A stretch of DNA of 19,913 nucleotides from UBA4292 sp964648695. GTDB lineage: Bacteria > Bacillota > Clostridia > Lachnospirales > Lachnospiraceae. The number at the start of each line of letters is the position of its first letter. The first letter of the stretch is position 1. Position numbers and translations under genes: made by a program. A model generated the notes under the pieces. It made no database searches and had not been told where the DNA came from. It was given only the letters and a program-made list of their open reading frames with translations. The stretch covers positions 1-19,913 of the forward strand of contig CAZYLH010000022.1 of NCBI GenBank assembly GCA_964648695.1, read 5' to 3'. Of this stretch, positions 8,767-15,593 are shown one piece after another.

Positions 8767-9549
8767 ATGAGTGTTCAGTTGTTAGATAAAACGCGAAAAA
8801 TCAATAAGCTGCTTCACAACAACAGCTCCAGCAAGGTTGTGTTCAATGATATATGTGATGTGCTCTGTGATATCTTAGAGTCAAACATATTGGTGATCAG
8901 CAAGAAGGGAAAAGTGCTTGGAGTGGGCACCAGACCTGACATAGATGAGATAGATGAGCTGATTGTTGACAAGGTGGGCGGATTTGTGGATCAGATGTTA
9001 AATGAGAGAATCTTAAGCGTCCTTTCCACAAAAGAGAATGTAAACCTTGCTACATTGGGCTTTACAGAGGACTATGTAAAAAGATATCAGGCCATAATTA
9101 CCCCCATTGACATAGCGGGAGAAAGGCTTGGAACCTTGTTTATCTATAAGTCCGGCGAGCAGTACGATATTGACGATATCATCCTAAGTGAATATGGCAC
9201 CACGGTGGTTGGTCTTGAGATGATGCGCTCTGTGAACGAGGAGAGCGCTGAGGAGAGCAGAAAGATCGCCATTGTAAAATCTGCCATCAGCACGCTTAGC
9301 TACTCAGAGCTTGAGGCTATCATCCATATCTTTGATGAGCTTGACGGCACAGAAGGGATATTGGTTGCAAGCAAGATAGCGGACAGAGTGGGAATAACAA
9401 GATCAGTGATCGTAAATGCTCTAAGAAAGTTTGAGAGCGCCGGCGTTATAGAGTCCCGTTCCTCCGGGATGAAGGGCACATATATCAAGGTGATTAACGA
9501 TGTGGTCTTTGATGAATTAAAAAGAGCCGCTCAGAAGATGAATGAGTAA
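8767..9549 (+). CDS. codY: GTP-sensing global transcription regulator CodY
   Basis: 260 residues, the family length. The N-terminus (LLDKTRKINKLLH) and GAF domain (about 1-155, with AGERLGTLFIYKSGEQYDIDDIILSEY in two adjoining parts) bind branched-chain amino acids in known CodY proteins. The linker SAISTLSYSELEAI leads to the winged helix-turn-helix ASKIADRVGITRSVIVNALR (201-220), nearly identical to Bacillus CodY, followed by ESAGVIESRS and MKGTYIKVIN. The GAF part is clearly more divergent than the DNA-binding part, so the effector response may differ. CodY represses nutrient-acquisition and biosynthesis genes when GTP and isoleucine/leucine/valine are plentiful. Here it directly follows topA, without the xerC-clpQ-clpY genes that precede it in Bacillus. 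Own promoter and shared terminator. Confidence 0.98.
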   Translation: MSVQLLDKTRKINKLLHNNSSSKVVFNDICDVLCDILESNILVISKKGKVLGVGTRPDIDEIDELIVDKVGGFVDQMLNERILSVLSTKENVNLATLGFTEDYVKRYQAIITPIDIAGERLGTLFIYKSGEQYDIDDIILSEYGTTVVGLEMMRSVNEESAEESRKIAIVKSAISTLSYSELEAIIHIFDELDGTEGILVASKIADRVGITRSVIVNALRKFESAGVIESRSSGMKGTYIKVINDVVFDELKRAAQKMNE

Positions 9550-9566
9550 AGTATTAAATAAAAAAG

Positions 9567-9602
9567 AACCGGGTCAGTGAAAAAACACAAACCCGGTTTT
9601 TT
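9567..9602. terminator. Bidirectional terminator between codY and the lipoprotein gene
   Basis: AACCGGGT / ACCCGGTT form an 8-bp stem with an inner GTG/CAC pairing around A6. On the plus strand it runs into TTTTTT; on the minus strand the stem is followed by CTTTTTTATTT. It can end both convergent genes. The ~50 bases between it and the lipoprotein stop hold nothing recognisable. Confidence 0.85.
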
Positions 9603-9653
9603 GATGTCAGAAAGAGCGGTCATAGCCATCCTATATGACTTTGGAGATTATCT

Positions 9654-10484
9654 TTATTTTGTCTGCTGTACAATTGATATTTCCGCATAGTCGCCGAACA
9701 TATGGGGAACCGGAATGATCACCGCCACATTTCCAAGGTAATTGTAGCTAAAGCCCTCAGGCGTATCTGTGCCGCCAAAGTCAGCGGATGAAATCAAAGC
9801 CTCATAAAAATCATCGGACAAGGTTGATAGGTATTCCCGTAGCGTCTCCTCATCAAAATTTGTGGAGAGAACGGTGTAATCGCCAGACTCTATGCAGGAG
9901 ATAAGCTTGGAGGAGGACAGCCTGTCAGATAAGCGTACATGTTCCATCTGTGACAGGTCCAGATCGTCTGAGATGCGGATGTTTATGGTACTTGACCCCT
10001 GCACTAATGTGCCGCTGTAGACTAAGCTGAATTCACTTCTGTAGATCAAGGAAACCTCATAGTCCACAGTTAATGTGTCCGCTTCCACATCCACGTCATA
10101 GAGGTCTATAATGGACATGGCGTCCTCATAGAGCTGTTCGTTTGCCCACTCCTGTGCCTCTGTATCGCTCATGCCGATGAGCACGGGGTAGTTGATAGTG
10201 ATATTGTTTATGGTATAGGTATTAGTGGTTTCTTCCATTCTAGAAGAGGTAGAGCTGGTATCATCGGAAGTCTCATCTGCTTCATCGTCCGTATCAGAGG
10301 TTTCATCCTGCGTGGTCTCCGCATCTGTGGCATCAGAAACTTCTGTATCTTCTGTTTTTGTCTCGGAGATAATAACCTGTGCTTCTTCCTCCGTGGTAGA
10401 ATCCTCATCAGATGTTGTTTTAGTACAGCCGCAAAAGAAGAGAGCGGCGGATATGCCAAAAATAAAGAATATGTTTCTTCTCAT
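9654..10484 (-). CDS. Putative secreted lipoprotein with acidic Ser/Thr-rich linker
   Basis: 276 residues, function not recognised. The N-terminus MRRNIFFIFGISAALFFCGCTK is a lipoprotein signal peptide with a lipobox-like FCGC (lipid-bearing Cys20; the preceding Cys18 is unusual). Residues ~22-88 are a low-complexity Asp/Glu/Ser/Thr linker, probably a disordered spacer off the membrane. Residues ~89-276 form a globular domain starting TYTINNITINYPVLIGM and including YEVSLIYRSEFSLVYSGTL; this weakly recalls DUF4163/DUF3298-type extracellular domains found in PdaC and RsiV-like proteins, but I cannot confirm that by eye. GAAAGG (10491-10496, minus strand) is the ribosome binding site. It sits alone, antiparallel, between codY and rpsB, which suggests an insertion into an otherwise conserved region. 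Confidence 0.85.
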   Translation of the reverse strand: MRRNIFFIFGISAALFFCGCTKTTSDEDSTTEEEAQVIISETKTEDTEVSDATDAETTQDETSDTDDEADETSDDTSSTSSRMEETTNTYTINNITINYPVLIGMSDTEAQEWANEQLYEDAMSIIDLYDVDVEADTLTVDYEVSLIYRSEFSLVYSGTLVQGSSTINIRISDDLDLSQMEHVRLSDRLSSSKLISCIESGDYTVLSTNFDEETLREYLSTLSDDFYEALISSADFGGTDTPEGFSYNYLGNVAVIIPVPHMFGDYAEISIVQQTK

Positions 10485-10530
10485 AATTTTCCTTTCTGCC
10501 TGTAAAACAGACTAAGTGAACACTTTTCTT

Positions 10531-10539
10531 ATCATAACA
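10531..10539 (-). promoter_or_regulatory. Possible extended -10 promoter of the lipoprotein gene
   Basis: Read on the minus strand the sequence is TGTTATGAT, an extended -10 element, about 45 bases upstream of the lipoprotein ATG. No good -35 is seen (TGTGCA at 17 bases is poor). An inverted repeat AAGTG-AA-CACTT (10513-10524) lies at the expected transcript start and could be an operator. Confidence 0.4.
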
Positions 10540-10606
10540 CAGTTTACCCCCTTTGCACATAACAAGTTCTTTAAAAATGTTTACAAATTTTTTTGCAAAA
10601 TTCCCC

Positions 10607-10635
10607 TTGTCAATTTTCTGACATTATGCTACAAT
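10607..10635 (+). promoter_or_regulatory. Strong promoter of rpsB-tsf
   Basis: TTGTCA (10607-10612), a 17-base spacer and TACAAT (10630-10635) with an extended -10 TG (10627-10628). The predicted start near 10642 gives a structured leader of about 120 bases. Confidence 0.8.
10612..10626 (+). promoter_or_regulatory. CodY-box-like sequence overlapping the rpsB promoter
   Basis: AATTTTCTGACATTA matches AATTTTCWGAAAATT at 12 of 15 positions, with a perfect left half (AATTTTCTGA). It begins on the last base of the -35 box and fills most of the spacer, so a bound regulator would block polymerase. This is a sequence match only. Confidence 0.35.
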
Positions 10636-10643
10636 CCGTACTC

Positions 10644-10731
10644 AGGTGCGTAATTAAACGCTGCGCACAAAATTCACGCGCTCTTTATGTGTCAGGTCGG
10701 TGCCGAAAGGTCCCTGATATGTGGGCGTGGA
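10644..10731 (+). ncRNA. Structured 5' leader of rpsB (candidate S2 autoregulatory element)
   Basis: Two helices are visible in the untranslated leader. The first is GTGCG (10646-10650) with CGCAC (10664-10668). The second has an outer stem CACGC (10675-10679) with GCGTG (10725-10729), an inner stem TCAGG (10692-10696) with CCTGA (10713-10717), and a CC-GAAA-GG tip. Ribosomal protein operons commonly carry such leaders, where the encoded protein binds and represses translation; binding by S2 here is inference. The ribosome binding site AAAGGAG follows near 10747. Confidence 0.5.
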
Positions 10732-10760
10732 AGAAAATAACCAAATAAAGGAGAAAAGAC

Positions 10761-11528
10761 ATGAGCGTTATTTCAATGAAGCAGCTGCTTGAAGCAGGTG
10801 TTCACTTTGGACACCAGACCAGAAGATGGAACCCTAAGATGGCTCCATACATTTACACAGAGAGAAACGGAATCTACATCATCGACCTGCAGAAGTCTGT
10901 GGGAAAGGTGGATGAGGCTTACAATGCCGTAGTAGAGACCGTTAAGGATGGCGGCATCGTTCTATTTGTTGGTACAAAGAAGCAGGCACAGGACGCAATC
11001 CAGTCCGAGGCTGAAAGATGCGGTATGTACTACATAAACCAGAGATGGCTTGGCGGTATGCTGACAAACTTCAAGACCATAAGGGGACGTATCGAGCGCC
11101 TTAAGAAGATCGAGCAGATGAGCGAGGACGGCACATTTGACGTTCTTCCAAAGAAGGAAGTTATCGAGATCAGGAAGGAATGGGATAAGCTGGAGAAGAA
11201 CCTTGGCGGTATCAAGGATATGCCAAGGATTCCGGATGTAATCTTTGTAGTAGATCCCAAGAAGGAGCATATCTGCGTACAGGAGGCACATGCCCTTGGT
11301 ATTCCGCTTATCGGAATTGCTGACACTAACTGCGACCCGGAGGAGCTTGACTATGTTATCCCCGGAAATGACGACGCGATCCGCGCTGTTAAGCTGATAG
11401 TTTCTAAGATGGCGGACGCTGTTATCGAGGCAAAGCAGGGCGAGGTTTACAGTGATGTTGAGGAGGCTATGGCAGAGGGTGAGGAGATCACCGATGTTGA
11501 GCAGATAGCGGCAGATTCTGAGAACTAA
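10761..11528 (+). CDS. rpsB: 30S ribosomal protein S2
   Basis: 255 residues. The opening MSVISMKQLLEAGVHFGHQTRRWNPKM in two adjoining parts, with IYIIDLQKSV, INQRWLGGMLTNF and GIADTNCDPEELDYVIPGNDDA, is the bacterial S2 signature. The C-terminal tail (EEAMAEGEEITDVEQIAADSEN) is acidic, as usual for the family. S2 is a late-assembling protein at the head-body junction of the 30S subunit. AAAGGAG precedes the ATG. First gene of the rpsB-tsf operon, the near-universal bacterial pairing; codon use is biased like that of other highly expressed genes. Confidence 0.99.
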   Translation: MSVISMKQLLEAGVHFGHQTRRWNPKMAPYIYTERNGIYIIDLQKSVGKVDEAYNAVVETVKDGGIVLFVGTKKQAQDAIQSEAERCGMYYINQRWLGGMLTNFKTIRGRIERLKKIEQMSEDGTFDVLPKKEVIEIRKEWDKLEKNLGGIKDMPRIPDVIFVVDPKKEHICVQEAHALGIPLIGIADTNCDPEELDYVIPGNDDAIRAVKLIVSKMADAVIEAKQGEVYSDVEEAMAEGEEITDVEQIAADSEN

Positions 11529-11545
11529 TTGATAGAGCTTAAGAT

Positions 11546-11580
11546 GTACTCCCGGGGGTTTTAAAGGCCCCTGGGGATAC
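11546..11580 (+). terminator. Intergenic hairpin/attenuator between rpsB and tsf
   Basis: GTACTCCCGGGGG pairs with CCCCTGGGGATAC (about 12 pairs, two G-U, one mismatch) around a T/A-rich loop. It is followed by TTGTGTTTGG rather than a clean T-run, so it looks like a leaky attenuator or an RNA-stability/processing hairpin that sets the S2:EF-Ts ratio rather than a full terminator. tsf has no visible promoter of its own, which fits read-through. Confidence 0.65.
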
Positions 11581-11614
11581 TTGTGTTTGGAATTATAAAC
11601 AGGGAGGTAATGAC

Positions 11615-12556
11615 ATGGCAGCTATTTCGGCAGCAATGGTAAAGGAGCTAAGAGAGATGACCGGCGCAGGCATGATGGATTGCAAGAAGGCGCTGGCTGA
11701 AACTGATGGAGATATGGATAAGGCAGTGGAGTTTCTCAGAGAGAAGGGACTTGCTGCAGCAGGAAAGAAGGCTGGACGTATTGCGGCAGAGGGTATTATA
11801 TCCATGCTGGTTCAGGATGATAAGAAGGCGGTAATCGTTGAGGTGAATTCCGAGACTGACTTTGTTGCAAAGAACGCTCTCTTCCAGGAGTATGTAGGAC
11901 AGGTGGCAGCTCAGGCAATTAAGTCTGCTAACCAGGCTAATATTGATGCATTTTTGGAGGAGACCTGGGAGTTAGAGCCTGAGTTTACTGTGGCACAGGC
12001 ACTGTCCCAGAAGATCGCTGTTATCGGCGAGAACTTAAAGATCAGGCGTTTTTCTGTTGTAGAAGCACCCGAGGGATGCGTTGTATCCTACAGCCATGGC
12101 GGCGGACGTATCGGCGTTTTGGTGGCTGCATCAGCTGCAGTTGTAAACGATGAGGTAAAGGATGCCTTAAAGAACGTTGCTATGCAGGTTGCTGCGCTTT
12201 CACCTAAGTATGTTTCCAGGGATGAAATCGATGCGGACTACATCGCCCATGAGAAGGAAATCCTGATGGCTCAGATCAAGAATGATCCCAAGGAGGCTGC
12301 AAAGCCTGAGAAGGTTATCGAGGGCATGATAAATGGCCGTCTGAATAAGCAGATGAAGGAGATCTGTTTAGTAGACCAGGTGTATGTAAAGGCTGAGGAT
12401 GGAAAGCAGACCGTTGGACAGTATTTAAAGGAAGTTTCAAAGGCTGTTGGAACAGAGGTCAGCGTAAAGAGCTTTGTTCGCTATGAGACCGGAGAGGGCC
12501 TTGAGAAGAAGAATGAGGATTTCGCAGCTGAGGTTGCGGCACAGATGGGAAAGTAA
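11615..12556 (+). CDS. tsf: Translation elongation factor Ts
   Basis: 313 residues, about 20 longer than Bacillus EF-Ts. The N-terminal UBA-like domain (VKELREMTGAGMMDCKKAL, residues 9-27) is followed by the core with TDFVAKN (81-87), the loop that inserts into EF-Tu to release GDP. Two dimerisation subdomains follow (VVSYSHGGGRIGVLV; ending VKSFVRYETGEGLEKK). AGGGAGG at 11601-11607 precedes the ATG. It is followed by a terminator and a GNAT gene, not by pyrH-frr as in many Firmicutes. Confidence 0.99.
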   Translation: MAAISAAMVKELREMTGAGMMDCKKALAETDGDMDKAVEFLREKGLAAAGKKAGRIAAEGIISMLVQDDKKAVIVEVNSETDFVAKNALFQEYVGQVAAQAIKSANQANIDAFLEETWELEPEFTVAQALSQKIAVIGENLKIRRFSVVEAPEGCVVSYSHGGGRIGVLVAASAAVVNDEVKDALKNVAMQVAALSPKYVSRDEIDADYIAHEKEILMAQIKNDPKEAAKPEKVIEGMINGRLNKQMKEICLVDQVYVKAEDGKQTVGQYLKEVSKAVGTEVSVKSFVRYETGEGLEKKNEDFAAEVAAQMGK

Positions 12557-12587
12557 ACCCATCGTTAGATGAAATGTAATAAACTTG

Positions 12588-12618
12588 ACCGCTGGGAATG
12601 AAAGTTTCCGGCGGTTTT
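12588..12618 (+). terminator. Terminator of rpsB-tsf
   Basis: ACCGCTGGGAAT pairs with GTTTCCGGCGGT across a GAAA tetraloop (12 pairs including three G-U), followed by TTTTGTGATATTT. The T-run is short, so termination may be incomplete and the downstream acetyltransferase could be reached by read-through. Confidence 0.75.
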
Positions 12619-12655
12619 GTGATATTTAATAGGGGCACTTTATTTGGAGATTTAT

Positions 12656-13426
12656 ATGAATAACAGCGATATACTGCGGATTGCCATGGCTCAGTCCGCC
12701 ATAGATTTAAATTGTAATCCTAAGGATTTTCTTTCGGATAAAAATGTAATTGTAAAATCAAATATAGGAGCAAATGCGCGCGTCTATTATCAGGAACCGA
12801 TCCCCTGTAATCTTGTCTCCTATGGAAGCAATATAGTGGCCTCTGTGCAGGATGAGTACAGAGAGATTGTTAAAGAATACATTAACAGATTTAAATTTCA
12901 TCATTGCTTTGAGACGCCAAATATGCAGTGGCTAAATGACAGGCTGATCCCATTAGGACATAGGGTGTGCTTTATGGCAGAATATTTCCTGCCGGATCTT
13001 GACATACTAAAGCCACTTCCATGTGAGTATGAGATGCGGATTTTAGAGCAGCCAGATTTTGCGGATCTTTATACGCCAGAGTGGAGTAATAGCCTATGTA
13101 AAGACAGAAAGCACTTAGACGTCCTAGGGGTAGGAGCATATCTAAACGGAAAGCTTATAGGGCTTTCGGCATGCTCTGCGGACTGTGAGGCTATGTGGCA
13201 GATAGGCGTGGATGTGCTGCCAGAGTATCGCCGTAAGGGGATTGCCACAGCTCTTACAAGCCGCCTGGCCACGGAGATTTTAAAAAGAGATAAGGTTCCC
13301 TTTTACTGCAGCGCATGGTCAAATATCCGCTCAGTAAGAAATGCGATTAAAAGCGGCTTTAGGCCTGCCTGGGTGGAGATGACGGCAAAGCCTGTGGAGA
13401 TGGTTGAGAAGCTTAATAATACGTAA
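12656..13426 (+). CDS. GNAT family N-acetyltransferase
   Basis: 256 residues from the ATG at 12656, chosen because GGAG (12646-12649) lies 6 bases upstream; the TTG at 12644 overlaps that site. The C-terminal half is a GNAT fold: GVGAYLNGKLIGLSACS (beta4 region), then VDVLPEYRRKGIATALTSRL, which contains the acetyl-CoA pyrophosphate-binding loop YRRKGIA, and the late motif NIRSVRNAIKSGFRPAW. The N-terminal ~120 residues (SAIDLNCNPKDFLSDKNVIV; ETPNMQWLNDRLIPLGHRV) are a conserved-looking extension that may be a second, degenerate GNAT lobe. The substrate is unknown. No clear promoter was found in the 99-base gap after tsf. Confidence 0.88.
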   Translation: MNNSDILRIAMAQSAIDLNCNPKDFLSDKNVIVKSNIGANARVYYQEPIPCNLVSYGSNIVASVQDEYREIVKEYINRFKFHHCFETPNMQWLNDRLIPLGHRVCFMAEYFLPDLDILKPLPCEYEMRILEQPDFADLYTPEWSNSLCKDRKHLDVLGVGAYLNGKLIGLSACSADCEAMWQIGVDVLPEYRRKGIATALTSRLATEILKRDKVPFYCSAWSNIRSVRNAIKSGFRPAWVEMTAKPVEMVEKLNNT

Positions 13427-13436
13427 AAGAATCAAT

Positions 13437-13480
13437 AAAAGGTCATAACTTCCATGTATACACGAAAGTTATGACCTTTT
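13437..13480. terminator. Bidirectional terminator between the GNAT gene and glf
   Basis: AAAAGGTCATAACTT (13437-13451) and AAGTTATGACCTTTT (13466-13480) are perfect 15-base complements around a 14-base loop. The stem is flanked by A4/T4, so either strand can make a hairpin plus short U-run. It separates two convergent genes. Confidence 0.85.
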
Positions 13481-13501
13481 AAGGTGGTTAGCATCTTAAT
13501 A

Positions 13502-14623
13502 TTACTTGCCGGACAATTCTTTCTCACTCATCTTAAGGGCTGCTGCAATTACCTGGTCCATATCATAGTATTTATATTCACCAAGGCGACCGCCAAAGAT
13601 CACATTCTTCTCATTATCGGCAAGCTTTTTGTATTCCTGATAGAGAAGGCTGTTTTTTGCGTCATTTACGGGGTAGTAGGGCTCATCGCCCGGCTTCCAC
13701 TCCGAGCTGTACTCGCGGCTGATAACCGTTTTAGGAAGGTCATTGCCATCAGAATCTTTTCCAAACTCAAACCACTTATGCTCAATGATCCTTGTCCACG
13801 GTGTCTCTTTATCCGTATAGTTTACAGCAGCATTTCCCTGGAAGTTTGGAATGTCAAGAAGCTCTGTCTCAAAGCGCACTGAGCGATATTCCAAAGGCCC
13901 AAGCTTGTAGCCGAAATATGCGTCTATCGGCCCGGTGTAGATCACCTTGCCCGCAAGCGCGTCAAGTTCTTCCTTATTAGTAAGGTAGTCCGTGTTTAGG
14001 CGCACGGGGATGCCAGCTAGCAGGTTTTCTACCATCTTTGTATAGCCGCCCATGGGAATGCCCTGGTATAGGGCGTTAAAGTAGTTGTTATCAAAGGTAA
14101 GGCGCACCGGCAGGCGTTTTATGATAAAGGCGGGAAGATCCTTACAGTCCCGTCCCCACTGCTTTTCTGTATAGCCCTTTACCAGTCGCTCATAGACGTC
14201 TCGGCCCACAAGTGAGATTGCCTGCTCCTCAAGATTTTTTGGCTCTGTGGTAATCTCAGCCCTTTGCGCATCAATTTTGGCCTTTGCCTCCTGAGGAGTT
14301 ATAACGCCCCACATCTTGTTAAAGGTATACATATTAAAGGGCATGGAGTAAAGTTCGCCCTTAAAATTTGCAACGGGGGAGTTTGTAAAGCGATTAAACT
14401 CTGCAAAATGCGTGATGTAATTCCAGACCTTCTTGTCATTTGTGTGGAAGATATGCGCTCCATATACATGGACGTTAATTCCTTCTGTATTCTTTGTGTA
14501 AACATTTCCGGCGATATGGTCTCGCCTGTCTATCACAAGCACTGATTTTCCATAGGCTTTTGCCTCACGTGCAAAGACCGCCCCGTATAATCCTGAGCCG
14601 ACTACCAGATAATCATATTTCAT
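13502..14623 (-). CDS. glf: UDP-galactopyranose mutase
   Basis: 373 residues, full length. The FAD-binding Rossmann motif VVGSGLYGA (7-15) is followed by RDHIAGNVYT and VHVYGAHIFHT. Expected substrate-site residues are present: W156 in KQWGRD, R170/R174 near FIIKRLPVR, Y181, R247 in EYRSVR, and R278 in PWTRII, close to the numbering of the E. coli enzyme. It converts UDP-galactopyranose to UDP-galactofuranose using reduced FAD, the precursor for galactofuranose in cell-surface glycans. GGAGGAG with a 6-base spacer precedes the ATG (minus strand). Divergent from the cps operon, suggesting a shared polysaccharide function, but no glycosyltransferase is in the window. Confidence 0.98.
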   Translation of the reverse strand: MKYDYLVVGSGLYGAVFAREAKAYGKSVLVIDRRDHIAGNVYTKNTEGINVHVYGAHIFHTNDKKVWNYITHFAEFNRFTNSPVANFKGELYSMPFNMYTFNKMWGVITPQEAKAKIDAQRAEITTEPKNLEEQAISLVGRDVYERLVKGYTEKQWGRDCKDLPAFIIKRLPVRLTFDNNYFNALYQGIPMGGYTKMVENLLAGIPVRLNTDYLTNKEELDALAGKVIYTGPIDAYFGYKLGPLEYRSVRFETELLDIPNFQGNAAVNYTDKETPWTRIIEHKWFEFGKDSDGNDLPKTVISREYSSEWKPGDEPYYPVNDAKNSLLYQEYKKLADNEKNVIFGGRLGEYKYYDMDQVIAAALKMSEKELSGK

Positions 14624-14696
14624 TTAAATCTCCTCCGTATATTAACAGATATAAAATGGGTTTAAAATACTCCTGATTTTCATCAATAGCAGAGTC

Positions 14697-14725
14697 ATTA
14701 TAATGGATTTTAGTGATATGGGCAA
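14697..14725 (-). promoter_or_regulatory. Promoter of glf
   Basis: On the minus strand: TTGCCC (14720-14725), a 17-base spacer and a perfect TATAAT (14697-14702). The predicted start near 14690 gives a leader of about 67 bases. Its -35 lies only 14 bases from the -35 of the opposite cps promoter, so one bound regulator could control both. Confidence 0.75.
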
Positions 14726-14739
14726 TAGGAAAATTTGGG

Positions 14740-14769
14740 TTGACAACCTCTGGGATTACATGGTACAAT
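14740..14769 (+). promoter_or_regulatory. Promoter of the cpsB-cpsC-cpsD operon
   Basis: A perfect TTGACA (14740-14745), an 18-base spacer and TACAAT (14764-14769) with an extended -10 TG (14761-14762). The start is predicted near 14776. Confidence 0.8.
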
Positions 14770-14799
14770 GCGTAAGCTTGTAGAAAAACCACGGCTTTG

Positions 14800-14813
14800 G
14801 CTTAATATTAAGC
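14800..14813 (+). repeat. Perfect 14-base palindrome in the cps leader
   Basis: GCTTAATATTAAGC is fully self-complementary. It sits about 25 bases after the predicted transcript start and 32 before the cpsB start, with GGC/GCC on its flanks. It could be a dimeric repressor's operator or an RNA hairpin. The ribosome binding site of cpsB is weak (CGGGA, 14836-14840). Confidence 0.6.
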
Positions 14814-14845
14814 GGACGGCCACACAAACTTAAAACGGGATAAAA

Positions 14846-15589
14846 ATGAACAGAAAGAGAACTATTTATTACACAGATATTCATTCTCATATTATGCCGG
14901 GTGTGGATGACGGTGCTAAAAGCATGGAGCAGTCTATCAAAATGCTGCAGGTGGCTGAAAAAAACAACATTGGAAAAATCATCCTGACGCCCCATAATAC
15001 GCCTCGCTCAAAAAACCCTTCCCCAGAGCTGCTTAAGGAAAGGCTGGAGCAGCTGCGCGAAAAAGCGAAGGAAAATGCGCTTGACATAGAGCTTTTCTTA
15101 GGGACGGAGATCCGCTACCATGATGGCGTGCCGGACATGTTGGATGAGGGAAAAATCTGCACTATGGCGGATACAGATTACGTCTTGGTGGAGTTTTCTC
15201 CCACGGACGGATATGACTATATCTACAGGGGATTATCAAGGATTCATGATCACGGCTACACTCCTATTTTGGCACATGTGGAGCGTTACGAATCCATAGT
15301 GAAAAAAAATACCGTGCGCGCTGAGGAGCTAAGCCGCCGGGGGATACTTCTTCAGCTTAATTCAGACAGCATTATGGGAGAGCACGGCAGAGGTCCGCAA
15401 AAATTCTGTAAACAGCTACTAAAAAACCATTTGGCGGATTTTGTGGCTACGGACGCCCATCGTGAGGTGGGACGTGCGCCGTATATGTCAGAATGTGCGC
15501 AGTATCTGTACAGAAAGTACGATAGGTCTTATGCGGATGCAATATTATTTGGAAACGCTGAGAAACTGATATTTGGAAACGAGGAATGA
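14846..15589 (+). CDS. cpsB: CpsB/CapC-type PHP tyrosine-protein phosphatase
   Basis: 247 residues, the family length. PHP-fold metal ligands are all visible: DIHSHIMPGVDDG (H13, H15, D21), LTPH (H50), GTEIRYH (E88), LAHVERY (H144, R147) and TDAHR (D203, H205). These proteins are metal-dependent (usually Mn) phosphatases that remove phosphate from the tyrosine tail of the partner BY-kinase, and so cycle capsule or exopolysaccharide export. First gene of a tight operon: only 4 bases separate its stop from the next start. The symbol follows Streptococcus naming; ywqE/epsC/wzb-like names are equivalents elsewhere. Confidence 0.95.
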   Translation: MNRKRTIYYTDIHSHIMPGVDDGAKSMEQSIKMLQVAEKNNIGKIILTPHNTPRSKNPSPELLKERLEQLREKAKENALDIELFLGTEIRYHDGVPDMLDEGKICTMADTDYVLVEFSPTDGYDYIYRGLSRIHDHGYTPILAHVERYESIVKKNTVRAEELSRRGILLQLNSDSIMGEHGRGPQKFCKQLLKNHLADFVATDAHREVGRAPYMSECAQYLYRKYDRSYADAILFGNAEKLIFGNEE

Positions 15590-15593
15590 GAAA

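Noticed and set aside
10225..10515. Plus-strand Ser/Val-rich ORF
   Set aside because: It is the mirror of the acidic Asp/Glu/Thr linker of the minus-strand lipoprotein; no ribosome binding site and only repetitive composition.
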